A stretch of 64,000 nucleotides of DNA from Sapria himalayana (GCA_029783825.1 JAREIK010018567.1:62001-126000), one strand, 5' to 3'; positions 43,669-56,652 are shown, numbered from the stretch's first letter. A program made the numbers and translations. Notes: generated from the sequence alone by a model not told the origin.

Positions 43669-43675
43669 ATTGTTT
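43661..43675. other. Inversion junction with a 7-bp inverted repeat
   Basis: Reverse-oriented satellite (..CACTAAATGCCTAAACAAT) meets forward-oriented satellite (ATTGTTTTGTGGTTTAGG..) here. The junction itself is AAACAAT-A-ATTGTTT, two perfect 7-bp arms around one base, as expected when a broken end folds back or two inverted copies join through microhomology. Confidence 0.8.
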
Positions 43676-46600
43676 TGTGGTTTAGGAGTTTAGTGATTTA
43701 ATTGTTTAGACCTTTAGTGATTTATAGTTTTTTTTAATAATAAAAAACAAAAAATTTAATTTTTTTATTTTTTTTTAGTTTTTGAAGGTTGTAACCTTTA
43801 AAAATATAATAATATTTAATTTTTTTTAAATGTGAATATAATATTTAGTTATAATAGTCTTAATAATTATTATAATGTAAACTCAATATAAATAATTTTA
43901 TTGATAGATATTATAATAATGATCAATAAATAAATTAATAAATTTGTATTTATAAGAATGATATAAATTAAAATATAATTATAAAATCTAAAATGTTTCA
44001 AAATCAAAATAAGATATATTATTAAATAATAATTTTTTATTTTTAAAAGTTTGCCTCTTTTTATGACCATTTTTTTTGATGTAAAATAAATTATTTAAAT
44101 TATATATGTCGCACTAATAATTTATTTAGTAATTAATATTTCTATAAAAATAAACTGATAGATAATTAAAATGAATATTTAAAATTATAATGAATACTAA
44201 TAAAACTGAGATTTATGATTTATTTTTTAGACTATACTAATTTAATGTTTTTAGTATTCATGGGCTTCGAGGTTTACGAGTTTAGTCATTTAGTCGTTTA
44301 TAGGTTTTATATAAAAAATAAAATAACAAAAAATTTTTTTATTATTTTTTCTCATTTTTGAAGGTTATAACCTCTGAAAATATAATAATTTTTAAATTTT
44401 TTTTTTGAAAAGTGAATACATTTTTATGTTATAATAATCATAATAATTATATATCATATAAATTCAATATAAACTATTTTATTGATATTTATTATAATAA
44501 TGATCATAAAAAAGTAATAACCAATTATTAATAAGATAAATATTGTTTTAAATATATTTGCAAAACCTAAAATGACTCAAAATCAAAGTGAAATATTTTA
44601 CTAAATATTAATTTTAAATTTTTAAATTTTGTATCCATTTATAAGCCTATATATTTTTTGATGAAAAATAAATTATTTAAATTATATTTGTCTCACTAAT
44701 AATTTATTTTTTAATTTATATTTCTATAAAATTAAACTAATAAATAATTAAAATGTATATTTAAAATTATAATGAATACTAATAAAAATGAGATTTATGA
44801 TTTATTATGTAGGGTATAACTATTTAATTGTTTAATTATTTTTGTGGTTTTGGGGTTAAGGAGTTTATTGATTTATATGTTTCCACATTTTCGTGTTTAT
44901 AGGTTTTATTTAATCAATAAATAACAAAAAATTTATTTTTATGAATTTTCGTGATTTTCAAAGGTTATGACCTTTAAAAATATAATAATTTTTTAATAGA
45001 TCTAAAATATGAATACAATACTTAGTTATAATAATCGTAATAATTATATTTGTTGTAGATTCAATATAAAAAATGTATTAATATATATTATAATAATGAT
45101 CAAAAAATAAATTAATAAACTATTATTAATAAGATAGATATTAATTAAAATATATTTGCAGAACCCAAAATAATTCAAAATCAAAGTAAATTATTTTACT
45201 AAATAAAATTTTAAATTTTTAAAATTTTGTTTATTTTTATAAGCTTGTTTTTTTTCATAAAAAATAATTTATTTAAATTATATCTATATCACTCATTCTT
45301 TATTTTGTAATTAATATTTCTATAAATATAAACTAAAAAATAATTAAAATAAATATTAAAAATTATAATGAATACAAATAAAAATGAGATTTATTATTTA
45401 TTATTTAGGTTAAATAGGTTTAATGGTTTAAGTATTTAGGGGGTTTTGAGGTTTAGGAGTCTAGAGATTTAAATGTTTAGGCATTTAGTGGTTTATAAGT
45501 TTTATTTAAATAATAAAATAATTAAAAATTATTTTTGTGATTTTTTATCCTTTTGAAGGTTATAACCTTTTAAATTATAATAATTTTTAAATTATTTTCA
45601 AATGTAAATATAATATTTAGTTATAATAACTTTTAATTATAAGATATGTTAATTGAATATAAGTAATTTTATTGTTCGATATTATAAAAATGATCAAATA
45701 ATAAATTAATAAACTATTATTAATAGGATTGATCGCAATTAAAATAAAATTGTAAAACCTAGATATAATGATTCAAAATCAAAGTAAAATATATTACTAA
45801 ATAATAATTTTTTGATTTTAAATTTTTACTTCTTTATATAAGCTTATTTTTTTTGATTAAAAATAAATTATTTAAATTATATTTGTCTCAGTCATTATTT
45901 ATTTTGTGATTGATATTTCTATTAAAAATAAACTAATAAATAATTAAAATGAATATTTAAAATTATAATGAATACAAATTAAAATGAGATTCATGATTTA
46001 TTATATATGGTATACAGGTTTAATGGTTTGCTTATTTAGGAGTTTTGTCATTTAGGAGTTTAGCAATTTGTGTTTTTAGGCATTTAGTGGATTATAGGTA
46101 TTATTTATATAATAAAAATTTAAAATTCTATTTATGATTTTTTCTGATTTTTAAAGGTTATAACCTTTGAAAATAAAATAATTTTTAAAATTTTTTGAAA
46201 TGTGAAAACCATGTATAATTATATTAATCTTACTAATTATATATCATATAAATTCAATATAAATAATTTTAATGATAGATATTATAATAATGATGAAAAA
46301 TTAAATTAATAAACTATTATTAATAATATAAATATTAATTAAAATATATTTACATAACGAAAAATGATTCAAAATCAAATCATATTATATTACTAAATAA
46401 TAATATTTAATTTTTAAAATTTTACTTCTTTTTATAAGTTTATATTTTTTTTATTAAAATAAATTATTTAAATAATATCTGTCTTACTCGAAATTTATTT
46501 TGTAATTAACTTTTCTAAAAAATTAAACTATAAATAATTAAAATGAATATTTAAAATTATAATAAATATAAATAAAAATAAGATTTATTATTTATTATGT

Positions 46601-48678
46601 AGTATATAACTGTTAAAAGGTTTATGTATTTATGGGTTTCGAGATTTATGAGCTTACTGATTTAAGTAAGTAAGCATTTAATGATATATAGGTTTTATTT
46701 AAAAAATGAAATAACAAAAAATTTATTTTTATGATTTTTTCTCATTTTTTAAGGTTATAACCTTTGAAAATATTATAATTTTTAAATTTTTTTCAAAAGT
46801 GAACCAATATTTAGTTATAATAATCATTATATTTATATTTCATATAAATTCAATATAACCAATTTAATTGATATATATTCTAATAATGATCAAAAATAAA
46901 TAAATAATCTATTATTAATAAGATAAATATCAATTAAAATATAATTACAAAACCTAAAATAATTCATAAGCAAAGCAAAATATATTACAATATAATAATT
47001 TTTTGTTTTGAATTTTTTTTAATTTAAAAAGTTTATTAATATTTTTTGATTAAAGATAATTTATATAAATTATATTTGTGTAACTCATAATTTATTTTGT
47101 AATTAATATTTATATAAAAATAAACAAATAAATAATTAAAATGAATATTTAAAATTATAATGATAAAAAAATTAGATTTATTAATTATTATTTAGGGTAT
47201 ACCAGTTTAATTTTAATTATATCTGTCTAACTAAAAATTTATTTTGTAATTAATATTTCTATAAATATAAACTGATAATAATTAAAATAAAAGTTTTAAA
47301 TTATACTGAATAAAAATTAAAATGAGATTTATGATTTATTATTAATGTATAATAGTTTACTGATTTTAGTATTTAGATGTTTTTTATTTTGAAAATTTAG
47401 CGATTTATGTTTTTAGGCATTTAGTGGTTTATAGATTTTATTTAAACAATAAAATAATAAAAAAAATTTATAATTTTTTCTCATTTTCATAGTTTATAAC
47501 CTTTGAAAATATAATAATATTTAAAATTTTTTTAAATGAAAATATAATATTTTAGTTATAATAATATTAATAACTATATATCATATAAATTCAATATAAA
47601 CAATTTTATTGATAGATATTATAATAATGATCAAAAATTAAATTAATAAACTATTAATAAAAAGATAGAAATTAATTAAAAAATATTTACAAAACCCAAA
47701 TTGATTCAAAATTAAAGTAAAATATATTACTAATAATAATTTTAAATTTTTAAATTTTTACTTCTTTTATATGCGTATTTATATTATTTCATTAAAAATA
47801 AATTATTTAAATTATATTTGTAGCACTCATAATTTATTTTGTAGTAAATATTTCTATAAAAATAAACTAATAAATAATTAAAATGAATATTTAAAATTAT
47901 AATAAATAGAAATAAAAATTAGATTTATTATTTATTATGTATTATATATCGATTTAATGATTACGGTATTTAGGCATTACTGGTTCTAGGAGTTTACTTA
48001 TTTAAATGTGTATGCATTTATTAGTTTATAGGTTTTATTTAAAAAAACAAAAAACAATAAATTTATTTTTATTATTTTTTGATATTTTAAAAGGTTATAT
48101 AACCTTAGAAAATATAATAATTTTTAAATTTTTTTCAAAAGTGAATTCAATATTTAGTTATAATAATCATTAAATTTATATATCATATAAATTCAATATA
48201 AACTATTTTATTGATAAATATTCTAATAATGATCAAAAAATAAATTAATATTCTATTATTAATAAGTTAGATATCAATTATAATATAATTACAAACCCTA
48301 AAATGATTCAGAAGCAAAGCAAAATATATTACTATATTATAATTTTTTGTTTTGAAATTTTTTTTTCTTTTAAAAACTTTATCTATATTATTTTGATGAA
48401 AAATAATTTATTAAAATTATATTTGTGTAACTCATAATTTATTTTGTAATTAATATTTATATAAAAATAAACAAATAAATAATTAAATTTGAATATTTAA
48501 AATTAAAATGAAAATAAAAATGAGATTTATTATTTATTATTTAGGATATACAATTTAATTTAAATTAGATTTGTCTCACTAATAATTTATTTTGTAATTA
48601 ATATTTCTATAAAAATAAACTGATAAATAATTAAAATAAAAATAAAAATTATACTGAATAAATAAAATAATTTATTTT
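43669..48678 (+). repeat. AT-rich satellite array, forward orientation
   Basis: Forward monomers have their GAGATTTAT marks near 44200, 44790, 45385, 45985, 46575, 47165, 47910 and 48515, a spacing of about 595. Two short units of about 150 bp lie at 47140-47290 and 48480-48630. The sequence mirrors 29.5-34.05 kb. No gene is seen. Confidence 0.88.
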
Positions 48679-51040
48679 GTTCCTCTCTCAACTCTAGAAT
48701 GATTGCTAATGCTCTAACCAAAATAATAGGAGCCTTTACTTTATCTCTATTATGTCTCATTATATTTGATATTGTATCACTGGGCTATCAAAGGTAATTT
48801 GACTCATGTACGCTAACAGACTAAACCAAAGTTGTACCCCTATGTGTTGAAATAGCTAGTTGTTGAGGATGCTATTTATATTGATTATTGTAATTTATTC
48901 TAAAATATCTCTCATGTACACACTCAAATCAATTTTTTTAAAACATAGTTCACCTCTAAAAAAATAACCAACTTGTAGCCTATTAGAACAAACTAGCCCT
49001 AGGGTGGTTTGAGCAGGGCAAGAAGTATGGGCTCTCTTTCAATCAAGAATCAAAAAATTTATTTTATTGGCATGTCTAAGCCTTTTTTTAATATCCTCAT
49101 GGATATGAAAAGTATCATTTATTTCTTTTTATATTAAATGAGTTGTGTATACAAGCTCACAATACCCAAAAAGGTGTAAATGAATCATATTCAAATGTAT
49201 AAATGGTTTTAATCATTGCTCTAAATATTAGTCTTGCATATTGACACTTGAGATCACAAATCAAAGGAAAATGTCATAGTGATATTTCCAATCCCAAGAA
49301 TTTTAGCTATAAAAAGTTATAAAGAGTAGTACTCTAATTTTAACTATTTCTAGGGTCATGACTTTTGCTCTTGAGGAATGTCTAAAGTTACAATCATTCC
49401 TAGTGTAATGCCTTTGCAATATAAAGATAAAATGCACAAGCTATGGTCATATCCAATACTGTGACCCAGTATTATAGTGATTAAATATGTATTCATGATC
49501 ATTCTTAGTGTCAAAACAATATGTTCAACAGAGAGACACAAGTTATGGCATATTCTCACCCCTTGAGTCATGACTTTGTGTTACATATACAAAAAGATAA
49601 ATCTGTGACATTCCTAAAAGTTGTGAATTTCAATTTAAATTTAACACTTAGTCATTTGATTATAAAAGTGCAAAACATGAGATTTAGGATTTATGATTTA
49701 TGGATTAGGGTTATAGTTTATGGTTTAAGGTTTAGGATTTAAAGTTTAGGGTTTATGGTTTTTTTTTTGTTTTTTTTTGGAAAATACTTACTTTATTTAT
49801 CATTTAGGCACACAACTTACAGGAGACTAAAAAGCTGACTAATTTAGGCCAACCCACCAAATCCTATGCACCTTAATGTTTATATGAATAAAATACATAA
49901 AAAACATAATGCCTATTAATTCCAAGCGTACGAATACAACTAAAATCACCTGGCATTCCAGGACCTCAGAGTTGGCATTGAGTCATTATGCGCACTGCGT
50001 CCTTTCCATTTGGATTCGTCCAAGCCTTTTCGAGGAACCTGAATGATGCACCATATTAAAACTATACAAATATAAGATTGTGCATGTGTGTGAGATGCAG
50101 CATCAAGCACTTGCCTATGTCATTGCTATGCAATGGAATACATGTAAAACTGAATACCCATAAATCCACAAGTCCATATCTACGGAACTTTTTCAATTCA
50201 TTCTCACCTCTGAATTTCACATTCTTTTGCTACATTGATCCTCAAAAGAGTATCTCTTAGGTTAGAATGCTTCCTCCTCGAGCTCCAAGAAGTGGCTGTA
50301 TGTTGCACCGACAAAATATCAAAAAATCTGCATGCATTGGTGTGCATGTGTGATGAGGTCAATCTCATAGTCTAATTATCTACGCATACAACCAAGCTAG
50401 AATACAAGTAAAATTACAAAATGCTATAAAGGTGGGTCCTCTGCTCCCGGGAGTGTAGCATCGCCTAATGTGTATTTACGAAATGCATTAGTGGGCCCCA
50501 CTTAGAGATACTCATGGGTCCAGTTGCCCTCATTGCATGCTACATAGAGAACATACAAGATTGTGCGTGTGAGCATGTCATGATCCATCTCTAAAAGTAC
50601 ATGGTGCATACAAAGTCCAAAATACAAATAAGACTACAAACATAAACTACAAGTTTGAATCTTTCGCTCCCGTGTGGCTGGTCTAGACTCCATTGCTTAC
50701 TGGCACTGCTTGGCGATGCTTCTAATTTTTCCATCTCTCCGATTATTCATAGTTTCCCTGCTACTCCTGTTGGCGACAGTTGGGTGGCCCTCTATGCTGC
50801 CTGATATGGCTAGTGGGACCCACTTCTAGCCACTCATGGGTTTACTCCCGACCACTTTGCTCGGTCTCATCAGTTGTTTGAATGTTATCATCCCGGCTTG
50901 CTAGTTGTACCCGCTACAAGCTGGTGGCTCATACTTCTGGCTGCTTCTAGGACTTGCTGGCCCCTCTAAATGCAACACCAAATGGAAAAGAATATGTGCA
51001 CGTGTGCACTATGGTCCGTCACTATGTGTGTGTGGAGCAG
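48679..51040 (-). other. 2.4-kb segment of ordinary base composition (right-arm copy)
   Basis: Reverse-complement homologue of 27031-29492, about 100 bp shorter because one tandem unit is missing. Differences are spread along its length (roughly 10% by eye), and several small indels break any shared reading frame. Both ends abut the same satellite positions as the left copy: a CTGAATAAA-type monomer on the left side and the GTTAGAAGTTTAATAATTTAAG telomere-like tract on the right. The A-tail is seen here as a T-run at 49759-49778. Function unknown. Confidence 0.7.
49680..49758 (+). repeat. Degenerate telomere-type repeat tract (right-arm copy)
   Basis: Head-to-tail units such as GATTTAGGATTTATG, GGATTAGGGTTATAG, GGTTTAAGGTTTAGG and AAAGTTTAGGGTTTATGG, here with the G-rich strand on +. 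It contains one exact TTTAGGGTTTA. It is the counterpart of 28315-28394 and abuts the T-run. Confidence 0.7.
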
Positions 51041-52208
51041 TAATATTAGGGTTAGAAGTTTAATAATTTAAGTATTTAGGTATTTTGTGGTTTATAGCTT
51101 TTATTTAAATAATTAAATAACAAAAAAAAAATTTATGATTTTTTATCATTTTCAAGGTTATAACCATTCAAAATATTATAATTTTTAATTTTTTTTCAAA
51201 TGCTAATACAATATTTTATTATAATAATCATAAAAATTAAATATCATGTAAATTCAATATAAATAATTTTATTGATCGATATTATAATACTGATCATAAA
51301 ATAGATTAATAAACTATTATTAATAAGATAGATATTAATTAAAATATATTTCCAAAAATTAAAACAATTCAAAATCAAAGTAAAGTTTATTACTAAATAA
51401 TAATTTTTTATTTTTAAATTTTTGATTCTTTTTATAAGATTATAAATTTTTTTATGAAGATAAATTATTTAAATTATATTTGTCTCATTCATAATTTTAT
51501 TTTGCAATTAATATTTCTATAAAAATAAACTAATAAATAATTAAAATGAATATTAAAATTATAATGAATACAAATAAAAATGAGATTTATGATTAATTAT
51601 TTAGGGTATACCGGTTTAATGGTTTAAGTATTTAGGAGTTTAGGAGTTTAGTGATTTAAGTGTTTAGGCATTTAGTAGTTTATATGTTTTATTTAAATAA
51701 TGAAATAACAAAAAAAAATTTGTAATTTTTTTTTCATTTTCATAGGTACCTTTGAAAATATAATAATATTTAAAATTTTTTTAAATGTGAATACAATATT
51801 TAGTTATTTTAATATTAATAATTATATATCATATAAATTCAATATAAACAATTTTATTGATAGATATTATAATAATGATCAAAAATAAATTAAAAACTAT
51901 TAATAATAAGATAGATATTAATTAAAAAATATTTACAATACCCAAATTGATTCAAGATTAAACTATAATATATTACTGTATAATAATTTTTAATTTTTAA
52001 ATTTTTACTTATTTTATAAGTGTATGTATTATTTTTGATTAAAAATAAATTATTTAAATTATATTTGTCCCACTCATAATTTATTTTGTAATAAATATTT
52101 CTATAAAAATAAACTAATAATTAATTAAAATCAATATTTAAAATTATAATAAATAAAATAAAAATTAGATTTAATAATTATTAAGTAGTATATTGTGGTT
52201 TAATGGTT
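51041..52208 (+). repeat. AT-rich satellite array, forward orientation, between 2.4-kb segment and copia
   Basis: About two monomers. The telomere-like tract GGTTTAAGTATTTAGGAG is near 51615-51690. The array ends in an E-type monomer whose GGTTTATGT tract is split by the copia insertion at 52214. Confidence 0.88.
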
Positions 52209-52213
52209 TATGT

Positions 52214-52790
52214 TGTTGGGTAATTGCGCTTCCACAGTAGTGAGAGTAAAAACAGAAACAACAGAAAACACAGAAAAACAAGCAATATAATCCCAAGTTC
52301 TCAAGCATCCACAACACAATCAAAAAACGAGAAAATCAACACCGAAAATAACGTGGTTCGCTAGTCGCTCAGTACGACTAGCTAAATCAACCAGAAAACG
52401 CTTATGCGTTACATATTAAAACCAAAACGGAAATGTCTTACAGTATGTAGCACACAGTAGTTGCGAAAATTCGCACAGAGAGAAGCGAGGGATGATGAAC
52501 AGTTCCACGGGTCAAAAATAGCCACCAGAAAAATAAAATTACAAATCATTTTATATTAAAAAAAACATCCGGTTCATTTAACCGTAGCGGGTCGGATCAT
52601 GGAACCGGTCAGGCTCTGCTCCAAAAATTTCAGCCCACTGACCGGAAAGCTGGACCTCCGTCATTGTGCTACTGCTGTATTTCTGGGCTTTTAATATTTC
52701 CTTTCCTGCACTTACATGAAAATATTAAAACAGAAAAATATTTTGTTATACAAACAAATTATTAAATAAAAACAAATTACATATACATTA
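52214..52790 (-). repeat. 3' LTR of the copia element
   Basis: Direct repeat of 57512-58088. On + it starts TGTTGGGTAATTGCGC and ends ACATATACATTA, where the CA expected at the end has become TA. It contains a TATA-like word on the minus strand at about 52548-52555 and the perfect stem GCTAGTCG..CGACTAGC at 52360-52382. Confidence 0.95.
52360..52382 (-). promoter_or_regulatory. Conserved LTR hairpin (8-bp stem, 7-nt loop)
   Basis: GCTAGTCG and CGACTAGC flank the loop CTCAGTA, a perfect inverted repeat. The same element is at 57658-57680, 53972-53994, 23654-23676 and 60954-60976, with at most one stem mismatch. On the element's coding strand it lies about 170-190 bases downstream of a TATA-like word, so it would fall in the transcribed R/U5 leader. 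A role in RNA packaging or reverse transcription is possible but is inference. Confidence 0.5.
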
Positions 52791-52801
52791 TTTTCCACCT
52801 T
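52791..52801 (-). promoter_or_regulatory. Polypurine tract for plus-strand priming
   Basis: On the minus strand AAGGTGGAAAA lies directly before the start of the 3' LTR, the position and composition expected of a retrotransposon polypurine tract. Confidence 0.7.
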
Positions 52802-52834
52802 AATTTGTTTTGCATACAAATAGAGAGACACTCT

Positions 52835-53639
52835 CTATAAACAGTTAGTCCAATAGGAGTACATCTGATTTGATATGTTCAGTAAGTCAAGACAATGTCT
52901 AAGCTTATTCAGAGTAACAGGTTTGGTAAACATGTCAGCTAGATTATCAGAAGTTGCAATCTTCTTTACTTGTACCCTCTTCTCAGATTGAAGGAAATGA
53001 TATCGCACATCAATGTGCTTTGTCCTCTCATGGTGCACTTGGTCTTTTTCTAAACAAATGGCACTTAGGTTGTCACAGAAAACTGTTGCATCCTGTTCAT
53101 AAAGACCAAGGTCCTTGAGAAAACCTTTCAGCCATATCCCTTCCTTCGCAGCTTCAGTCAGAGCCATATACTCTGCTTCAATAGAAGATAAAGTAATAGA
53201 AGATTGCAGTGTGACTTTCCAGCTAACTACAGTACCACATACAGTGAAGACAACTAGTCATAGACCGTCTACTGTCAACATCTCCTGCATAGTCAGAATC
53301 AGAATATCCTGCCAGCAAGAGTTCAGATTCATTACCAAATATCAGACCAACATCTGAAGTCCCCTTGAGGTACCTAAGTATCCTCTTAATAGCTTTCCAG
53401 TGCTCTTGACCAGGGTTTATCATAAACCTACTCACCGCACTTACTGCATGAGCAATATCAGGTCAGGTGCACACCATAAGATACATGAGGCTCCCGACAT
53501 CACTAGAATAAGGAACCTTAGACATTTGTTCCTTGTCAAATTCAGATTGATGATAACATTCTAATGTCAGATGGAGGTTAGAAGCAAATGGTGTGGACAG
53601 AGGCTTACAAGAAGCCATTCCAAACCTAGATAGAAGTTT
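52835..53639 (-). pseudogene. copia pol C-terminal part: connection and RNase H, broken
   Basis: This part degrades the RNA strand of the RNA-DNA hybrid during reverse transcription. On the minus strand, 53223-53435 encodes a stretch with HWKAIKRILRYLKGT and SDSDYAGD, the first RNase H acidic motif. A frameshift at about 53255 then moves the reading to another frame, in which SSIEAEYMAL, QVHHERTKHIDVRYHF and DNLADMFTKPV are read down to the natural stop at 52835. These are the standard C-terminal signatures of plant copia polyproteins. A TGA at 53463-53465 sits where the family has arginine, consistent with CGA changing to TGA. It cannot be expressed as one protein. Confidence 0.9.
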
Positions 53640-54914
53640 CTGAATATATTATTTCTGTGAAAGAAACAATTTTCTTTTAATTCTATCTCTTAATATTTCC
53701 ATACCTAAAATTTGCTTTACTTTTCCAAGATCTTTCATATCAAATTCAAAACTGAGGAGATCTTTCAGTTCCTGAATATCAGATTTATTTCTGGCAGCAA
53801 TAAGCATATCATCTACATACAATAGTGTTGGGCAATCGCGCTTCCACGGGTAGTGAGATTAAGAACAGAAAACATTAGAAAATACAAAAACAAGTAATAT
53901 ATATGTATCCCAATCCACAAGCATCCACGACAGAATCAAAATGAGAAATCAACACAGAAATAACGTGGATCGCTAGTCGCTCAGTACGACTAGCTACCTC
54001 CACCAGAAAATGCTTATGCGTTGCAGATTAAAATCAAGAATAGAATGTCTTACAGAATGCAGCATGGAGCAGTCGCGAAATCGCGCAGAGAGAGGAGAAG
54101 AGATGATGAACAGTTCAACAGGGTTAAAAAAACAGCCGCCCGAAAAATAAATACAAATCATTTTATACAAAAATAAACATCCGGTTCATTTAACCGAAGC
54201 GGATCGGATCATGGAACGGGCTAGGCTCTGCTCCAAAAATTTCGGCCCGCTGACCAGTCAGCGGGACCTCCATTATTGTGCTACTTGCTGCATCCTCAGG
54301 CTTTTAATATTTCCTTTCCTACACTTACATGAAAAATATTAAAACAGATTATTAAGTAAAAAACAAATTACATATACAGCAAATAGCAAGTAGATATATG
54401 ACTCATCCTTGTGCCTTTTGAAATAAACACAGCAGTCATGGTCACACCTACTGTATTCATGACTAGTCATGAAACAGTCAAATCTCTTGTACCACTAACA
54501 GAAAGACTACTTAAGTCCATAAAGGGACTTCAGAAGCTTGCACACATGGGTTTCCTTGCCTGATACCTCAAAGCCCTCAGGCTGGCTCATGAAGATCTCT
54601 TCATTGAGATCTCCATGAAGAAAAGCAGTTTTGACATCTAGTTGCTCAAGTTCAAGATTCTAATGTGCCACTAATGCTAGAAGCACTCTTATTGAGGTAT
54701 GTCTGACTACAGGAGAGAATATCTCATTGTAGTCAACACCCTCTTTCTGACTAAACCCTCTTGCAACTAGACGTGCCTTAAACTTTAAACCACCAGCAAT
54801 TGAGGCATCTTCTTTCTTCTTGAAACCCCATTTGCAAGACACTATTTTTCTTCCCTTTGATTTAGGTACAATGATCCAGGTACCATTCTTATTGAAGAGA
54901 TTCAATTTCTTCAT
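53640..54914 (-). pseudogene. copia reverse transcriptase domain, interrupted by a nested solo LTR
   Basis: This is the RNA-dependent DNA polymerase of the element (RVT_2 family). Reading on the minus strand: NGTWIIVPKSKGRKIVSCKW, KARLVARGFSQKEGVDYNEI, then a stop at 54660-54662, [11 protein letters not shown] near 54595-54655, and a region with two more stops near 54505-54520. The solo LTR (53826-54381) follows, and then LLYVDDMLIAARN with the catalytic YVDD at about 53808-53820. A TAA at 53649-53651 interrupts the later part. The frame before and after the LTR is the same, because the inserted 561 bp (LTR plus duplicated AATAG) is a multiple of three, but the LTR itself contains stops. The N-terminal end overlaps the upstream fragment by 26 bases in a different frame, marking a frameshift near 54900. 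Confidence 0.93.
53826..54381 (-). mobile_element. Nested solo LTR inside the reverse transcriptase
   Basis: A 556-bp LTR related to those of the host element but clearly a different copy: on + it starts TGTTGGGCAATCGCGC and ends ACATATACAGCA. It is flanked by a perfect 5-bp duplication AATAG (53821-53825 and 54382-54386). No internal element sequence is present, so an inserted element has recombined down to one LTR. It is younger than the host copia because it interrupts it, and its target duplication is intact. Confidence 0.93.
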
Positions 54915-55455
54915 TCATGGCAACCAACCATGACTCAGACTCAGGACAATTAACAGCATTCCTGAAGGAGGATGGTTCAAGAATATCAATTTCTTCAGCA
55001 ACTTGTAGGGCAAATCCTACAAACTCATCAAAGCCGAATCTCAAAGGAGGATCTATGTTTACCCTCCTTTGTCTATCCCTTGCAATGTAATAGGGAGTAT
55101 ACTTTTCAGGTGCAGTTTCAGGTTTAGGTTCAATAACAGATTCATGATCATTTTTATGATCAGCTATTGTTTGTCTAGAGACAATAGGTATCCTTCCTGG
55201 AGCAACAGAATCAAATTTTAGCTCCACCTTAATTTCAGCTTGAGGAACATGAGATAGCTGAATAGGACTAAGTACTTGTTTAAGAATGACACTCTTGTCG
55301 AAGGTAACACCCCTAGAGAGTATAACTCTCTTTTCAGATGGTGACCAAATATCGAATCCTTTGATTCCATCACTATAACCAACAAATATTCCCTTGCGTG
55401 CTCGAGGTTCAAGCTTACCATCATCTACATGATAGTAGGCAATACACCCAAACAC
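54889..55455 (-). pseudogene. copia integrase C-terminal region and linker to reverse transcriptase
   Basis: Same frame as the integrase fragment just upstream, separated from it by the TAG at 55456-55458. The 188-residue open stretch begins FGCIAYYHVDDGKLEPRARK and GIFVGYSDGIKGFDIW, the conserved end of the copia integrase region. A variable, acidic and proline-containing linker follows, then ESWLVAMNEEIESL at the entry of the reverse transcriptase. The frame is lost near 54900 by a single-base shift. Confidence 0.88.
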
Positions 55456-56262
55456 CTACAGATTGGAATAATCTGCAGGTTTACCAGCCCACACTTCAAA
55501 TGGAATTTTAAAGTTAATTCCACTATGTGGCGATCTGTTTATCAGATGGCATGCTATATTAACAGCTTCAGCCCAAAACTCTTTGCCTAAGCCTGATTGA
55601 GAGAGCATACACCTTGTTCTCTCCAGAAGAGTTTGGTTTATTCTTTCAGCAATGCCATTTTGCTGAGGAGTGTCTCTAACAGTCTTGTGACTAGCTATAC
55701 CTTTGTCCTTACAGAATTCCTCAAATTCAGACGAACAGAATTCTAGACCATTATCTATTTGTAACAATTTAACCTTCTTTTGTGTTTGATTTTCTACTAA
55801 GCTAACCCAATGCTTTAACTTTATAAAAGTCTCGGATTTATGTTTCATCATGAATACCCAGGATATCCTAGAGTAATCATCAACTAAACATAAATAAAAT
55901 CGAGCACCCCCAAGAGATGTGACTCTAGAAGGGCCCCACAAGTCAGCATGGATATAATCCAAAATACTGTTTATACAGTGTATGACCTTACTGAACTTAG
56001 TTCTATGTTTCTTACCAAAAACACAATGATCACAGAAATTTAATTTACTGGCTCTATGACCAACAAGAAGATTAAGATCAAAAAGAATTTTCATACATTT
56101 CTCTCCCATATGTGCTAGCCGCATATGCCACAGTCTGGTAAGTTCAGTTTTGTCTTCAGATGTTGGCTCTCTGGATGTGACAGTAATAGCCCCTGTCACT
56201 ATAGAACCTATCAATGTGTATAAAGTTCTAGTCTTCTGCCCCTTCAGTACAACATCATCTCC
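55456..56262 (-). pseudogene. copia integrase (GAG_pre-integrase plus DDE core)
   Basis: This domain inserts the cDNA into the genome. The open stretch 55456-56214 (252 residues) has the zinc-binding H30, H35, C61, C64 pattern (RLWHMRLAHMG..CDHCVFGKK). The catalytic core follows with D91 (HADLWGP), D154 (QIDNGLEF) and E190 (QNGIAERINQTL). D154 and E190 are 35 residues apart, the normal DDX35E spacing, so the catalytic residues survive. The fragment is bounded by a TGA at 56263-56265 on the protease side and a TAG at 55456-55458 on the other, both in the same frame. The methionine at 56214 is internal and not a true start. Confidence 0.93.
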
Positions 56263-56562
56263 TCAGTGAACATTTAGTGTTCCCTCTCTACCACTGAATG
56301 AATATCCCTGATCGTCCAGAACACCAAGAGAAATGAGATTCATTATCATCTCAGAGAAATATCTCACATTTGAAAGTGAGACAATTCGGCCATCCCAAGT
56401 TCTCAGTATGACTGTGCCGATTCCAACCACCTTACATGGTTGGCTGTTCCCCACCACAACATGGCCAGCTTCCTTCTTGTCATATTTGCTGAACCACTCC
56501 AAGAGAGTGCTTATATGGAAGGAAGCACCAGTATCCAGGATCTAAGAATCTGATCTTGCAAT
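56263..56562 (-). pseudogene. copia aspartic protease
   Basis: This domain processes the gag-pol polyprotein. The active-site signature ILDTGAS is read on the minus strand at about 56522-56541, followed by HVVVGNSQPC, VGIGTVILR and NLISLGVLDDQGY, typical of the retrotransposon pepsin-like fold. A TAG at 56542-56544, where the family usually has tryptophan, directly precedes the signature (TGG to TAG). A TGA at 56263-56265 ends the open stretch before integrase. It is in the same frame as the zinc-knuckle and integrase fragments. Confidence 0.9.
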
Positions 56563-56652
56563 CATTGTGGAGATTACCAACACAAGGTCTTCTCCATCAT
56601 CCAGATCATCAAAAGTCACAGCAGCAGTAGGTGGGGGGTTAGGTTGACCTTG

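Noticed and set aside
52359..52383. The LTR hairpin as a transcription terminator
   Set aside because: It lacks a following T-run, it lies inside eukaryotic LTRs, and intrinsic terminators are a bacterial feature.
53115..53357. An 80-codon open frame on + opposite RNase H
   Set aside because: Antisense shadow of pol; no recognisable protein.
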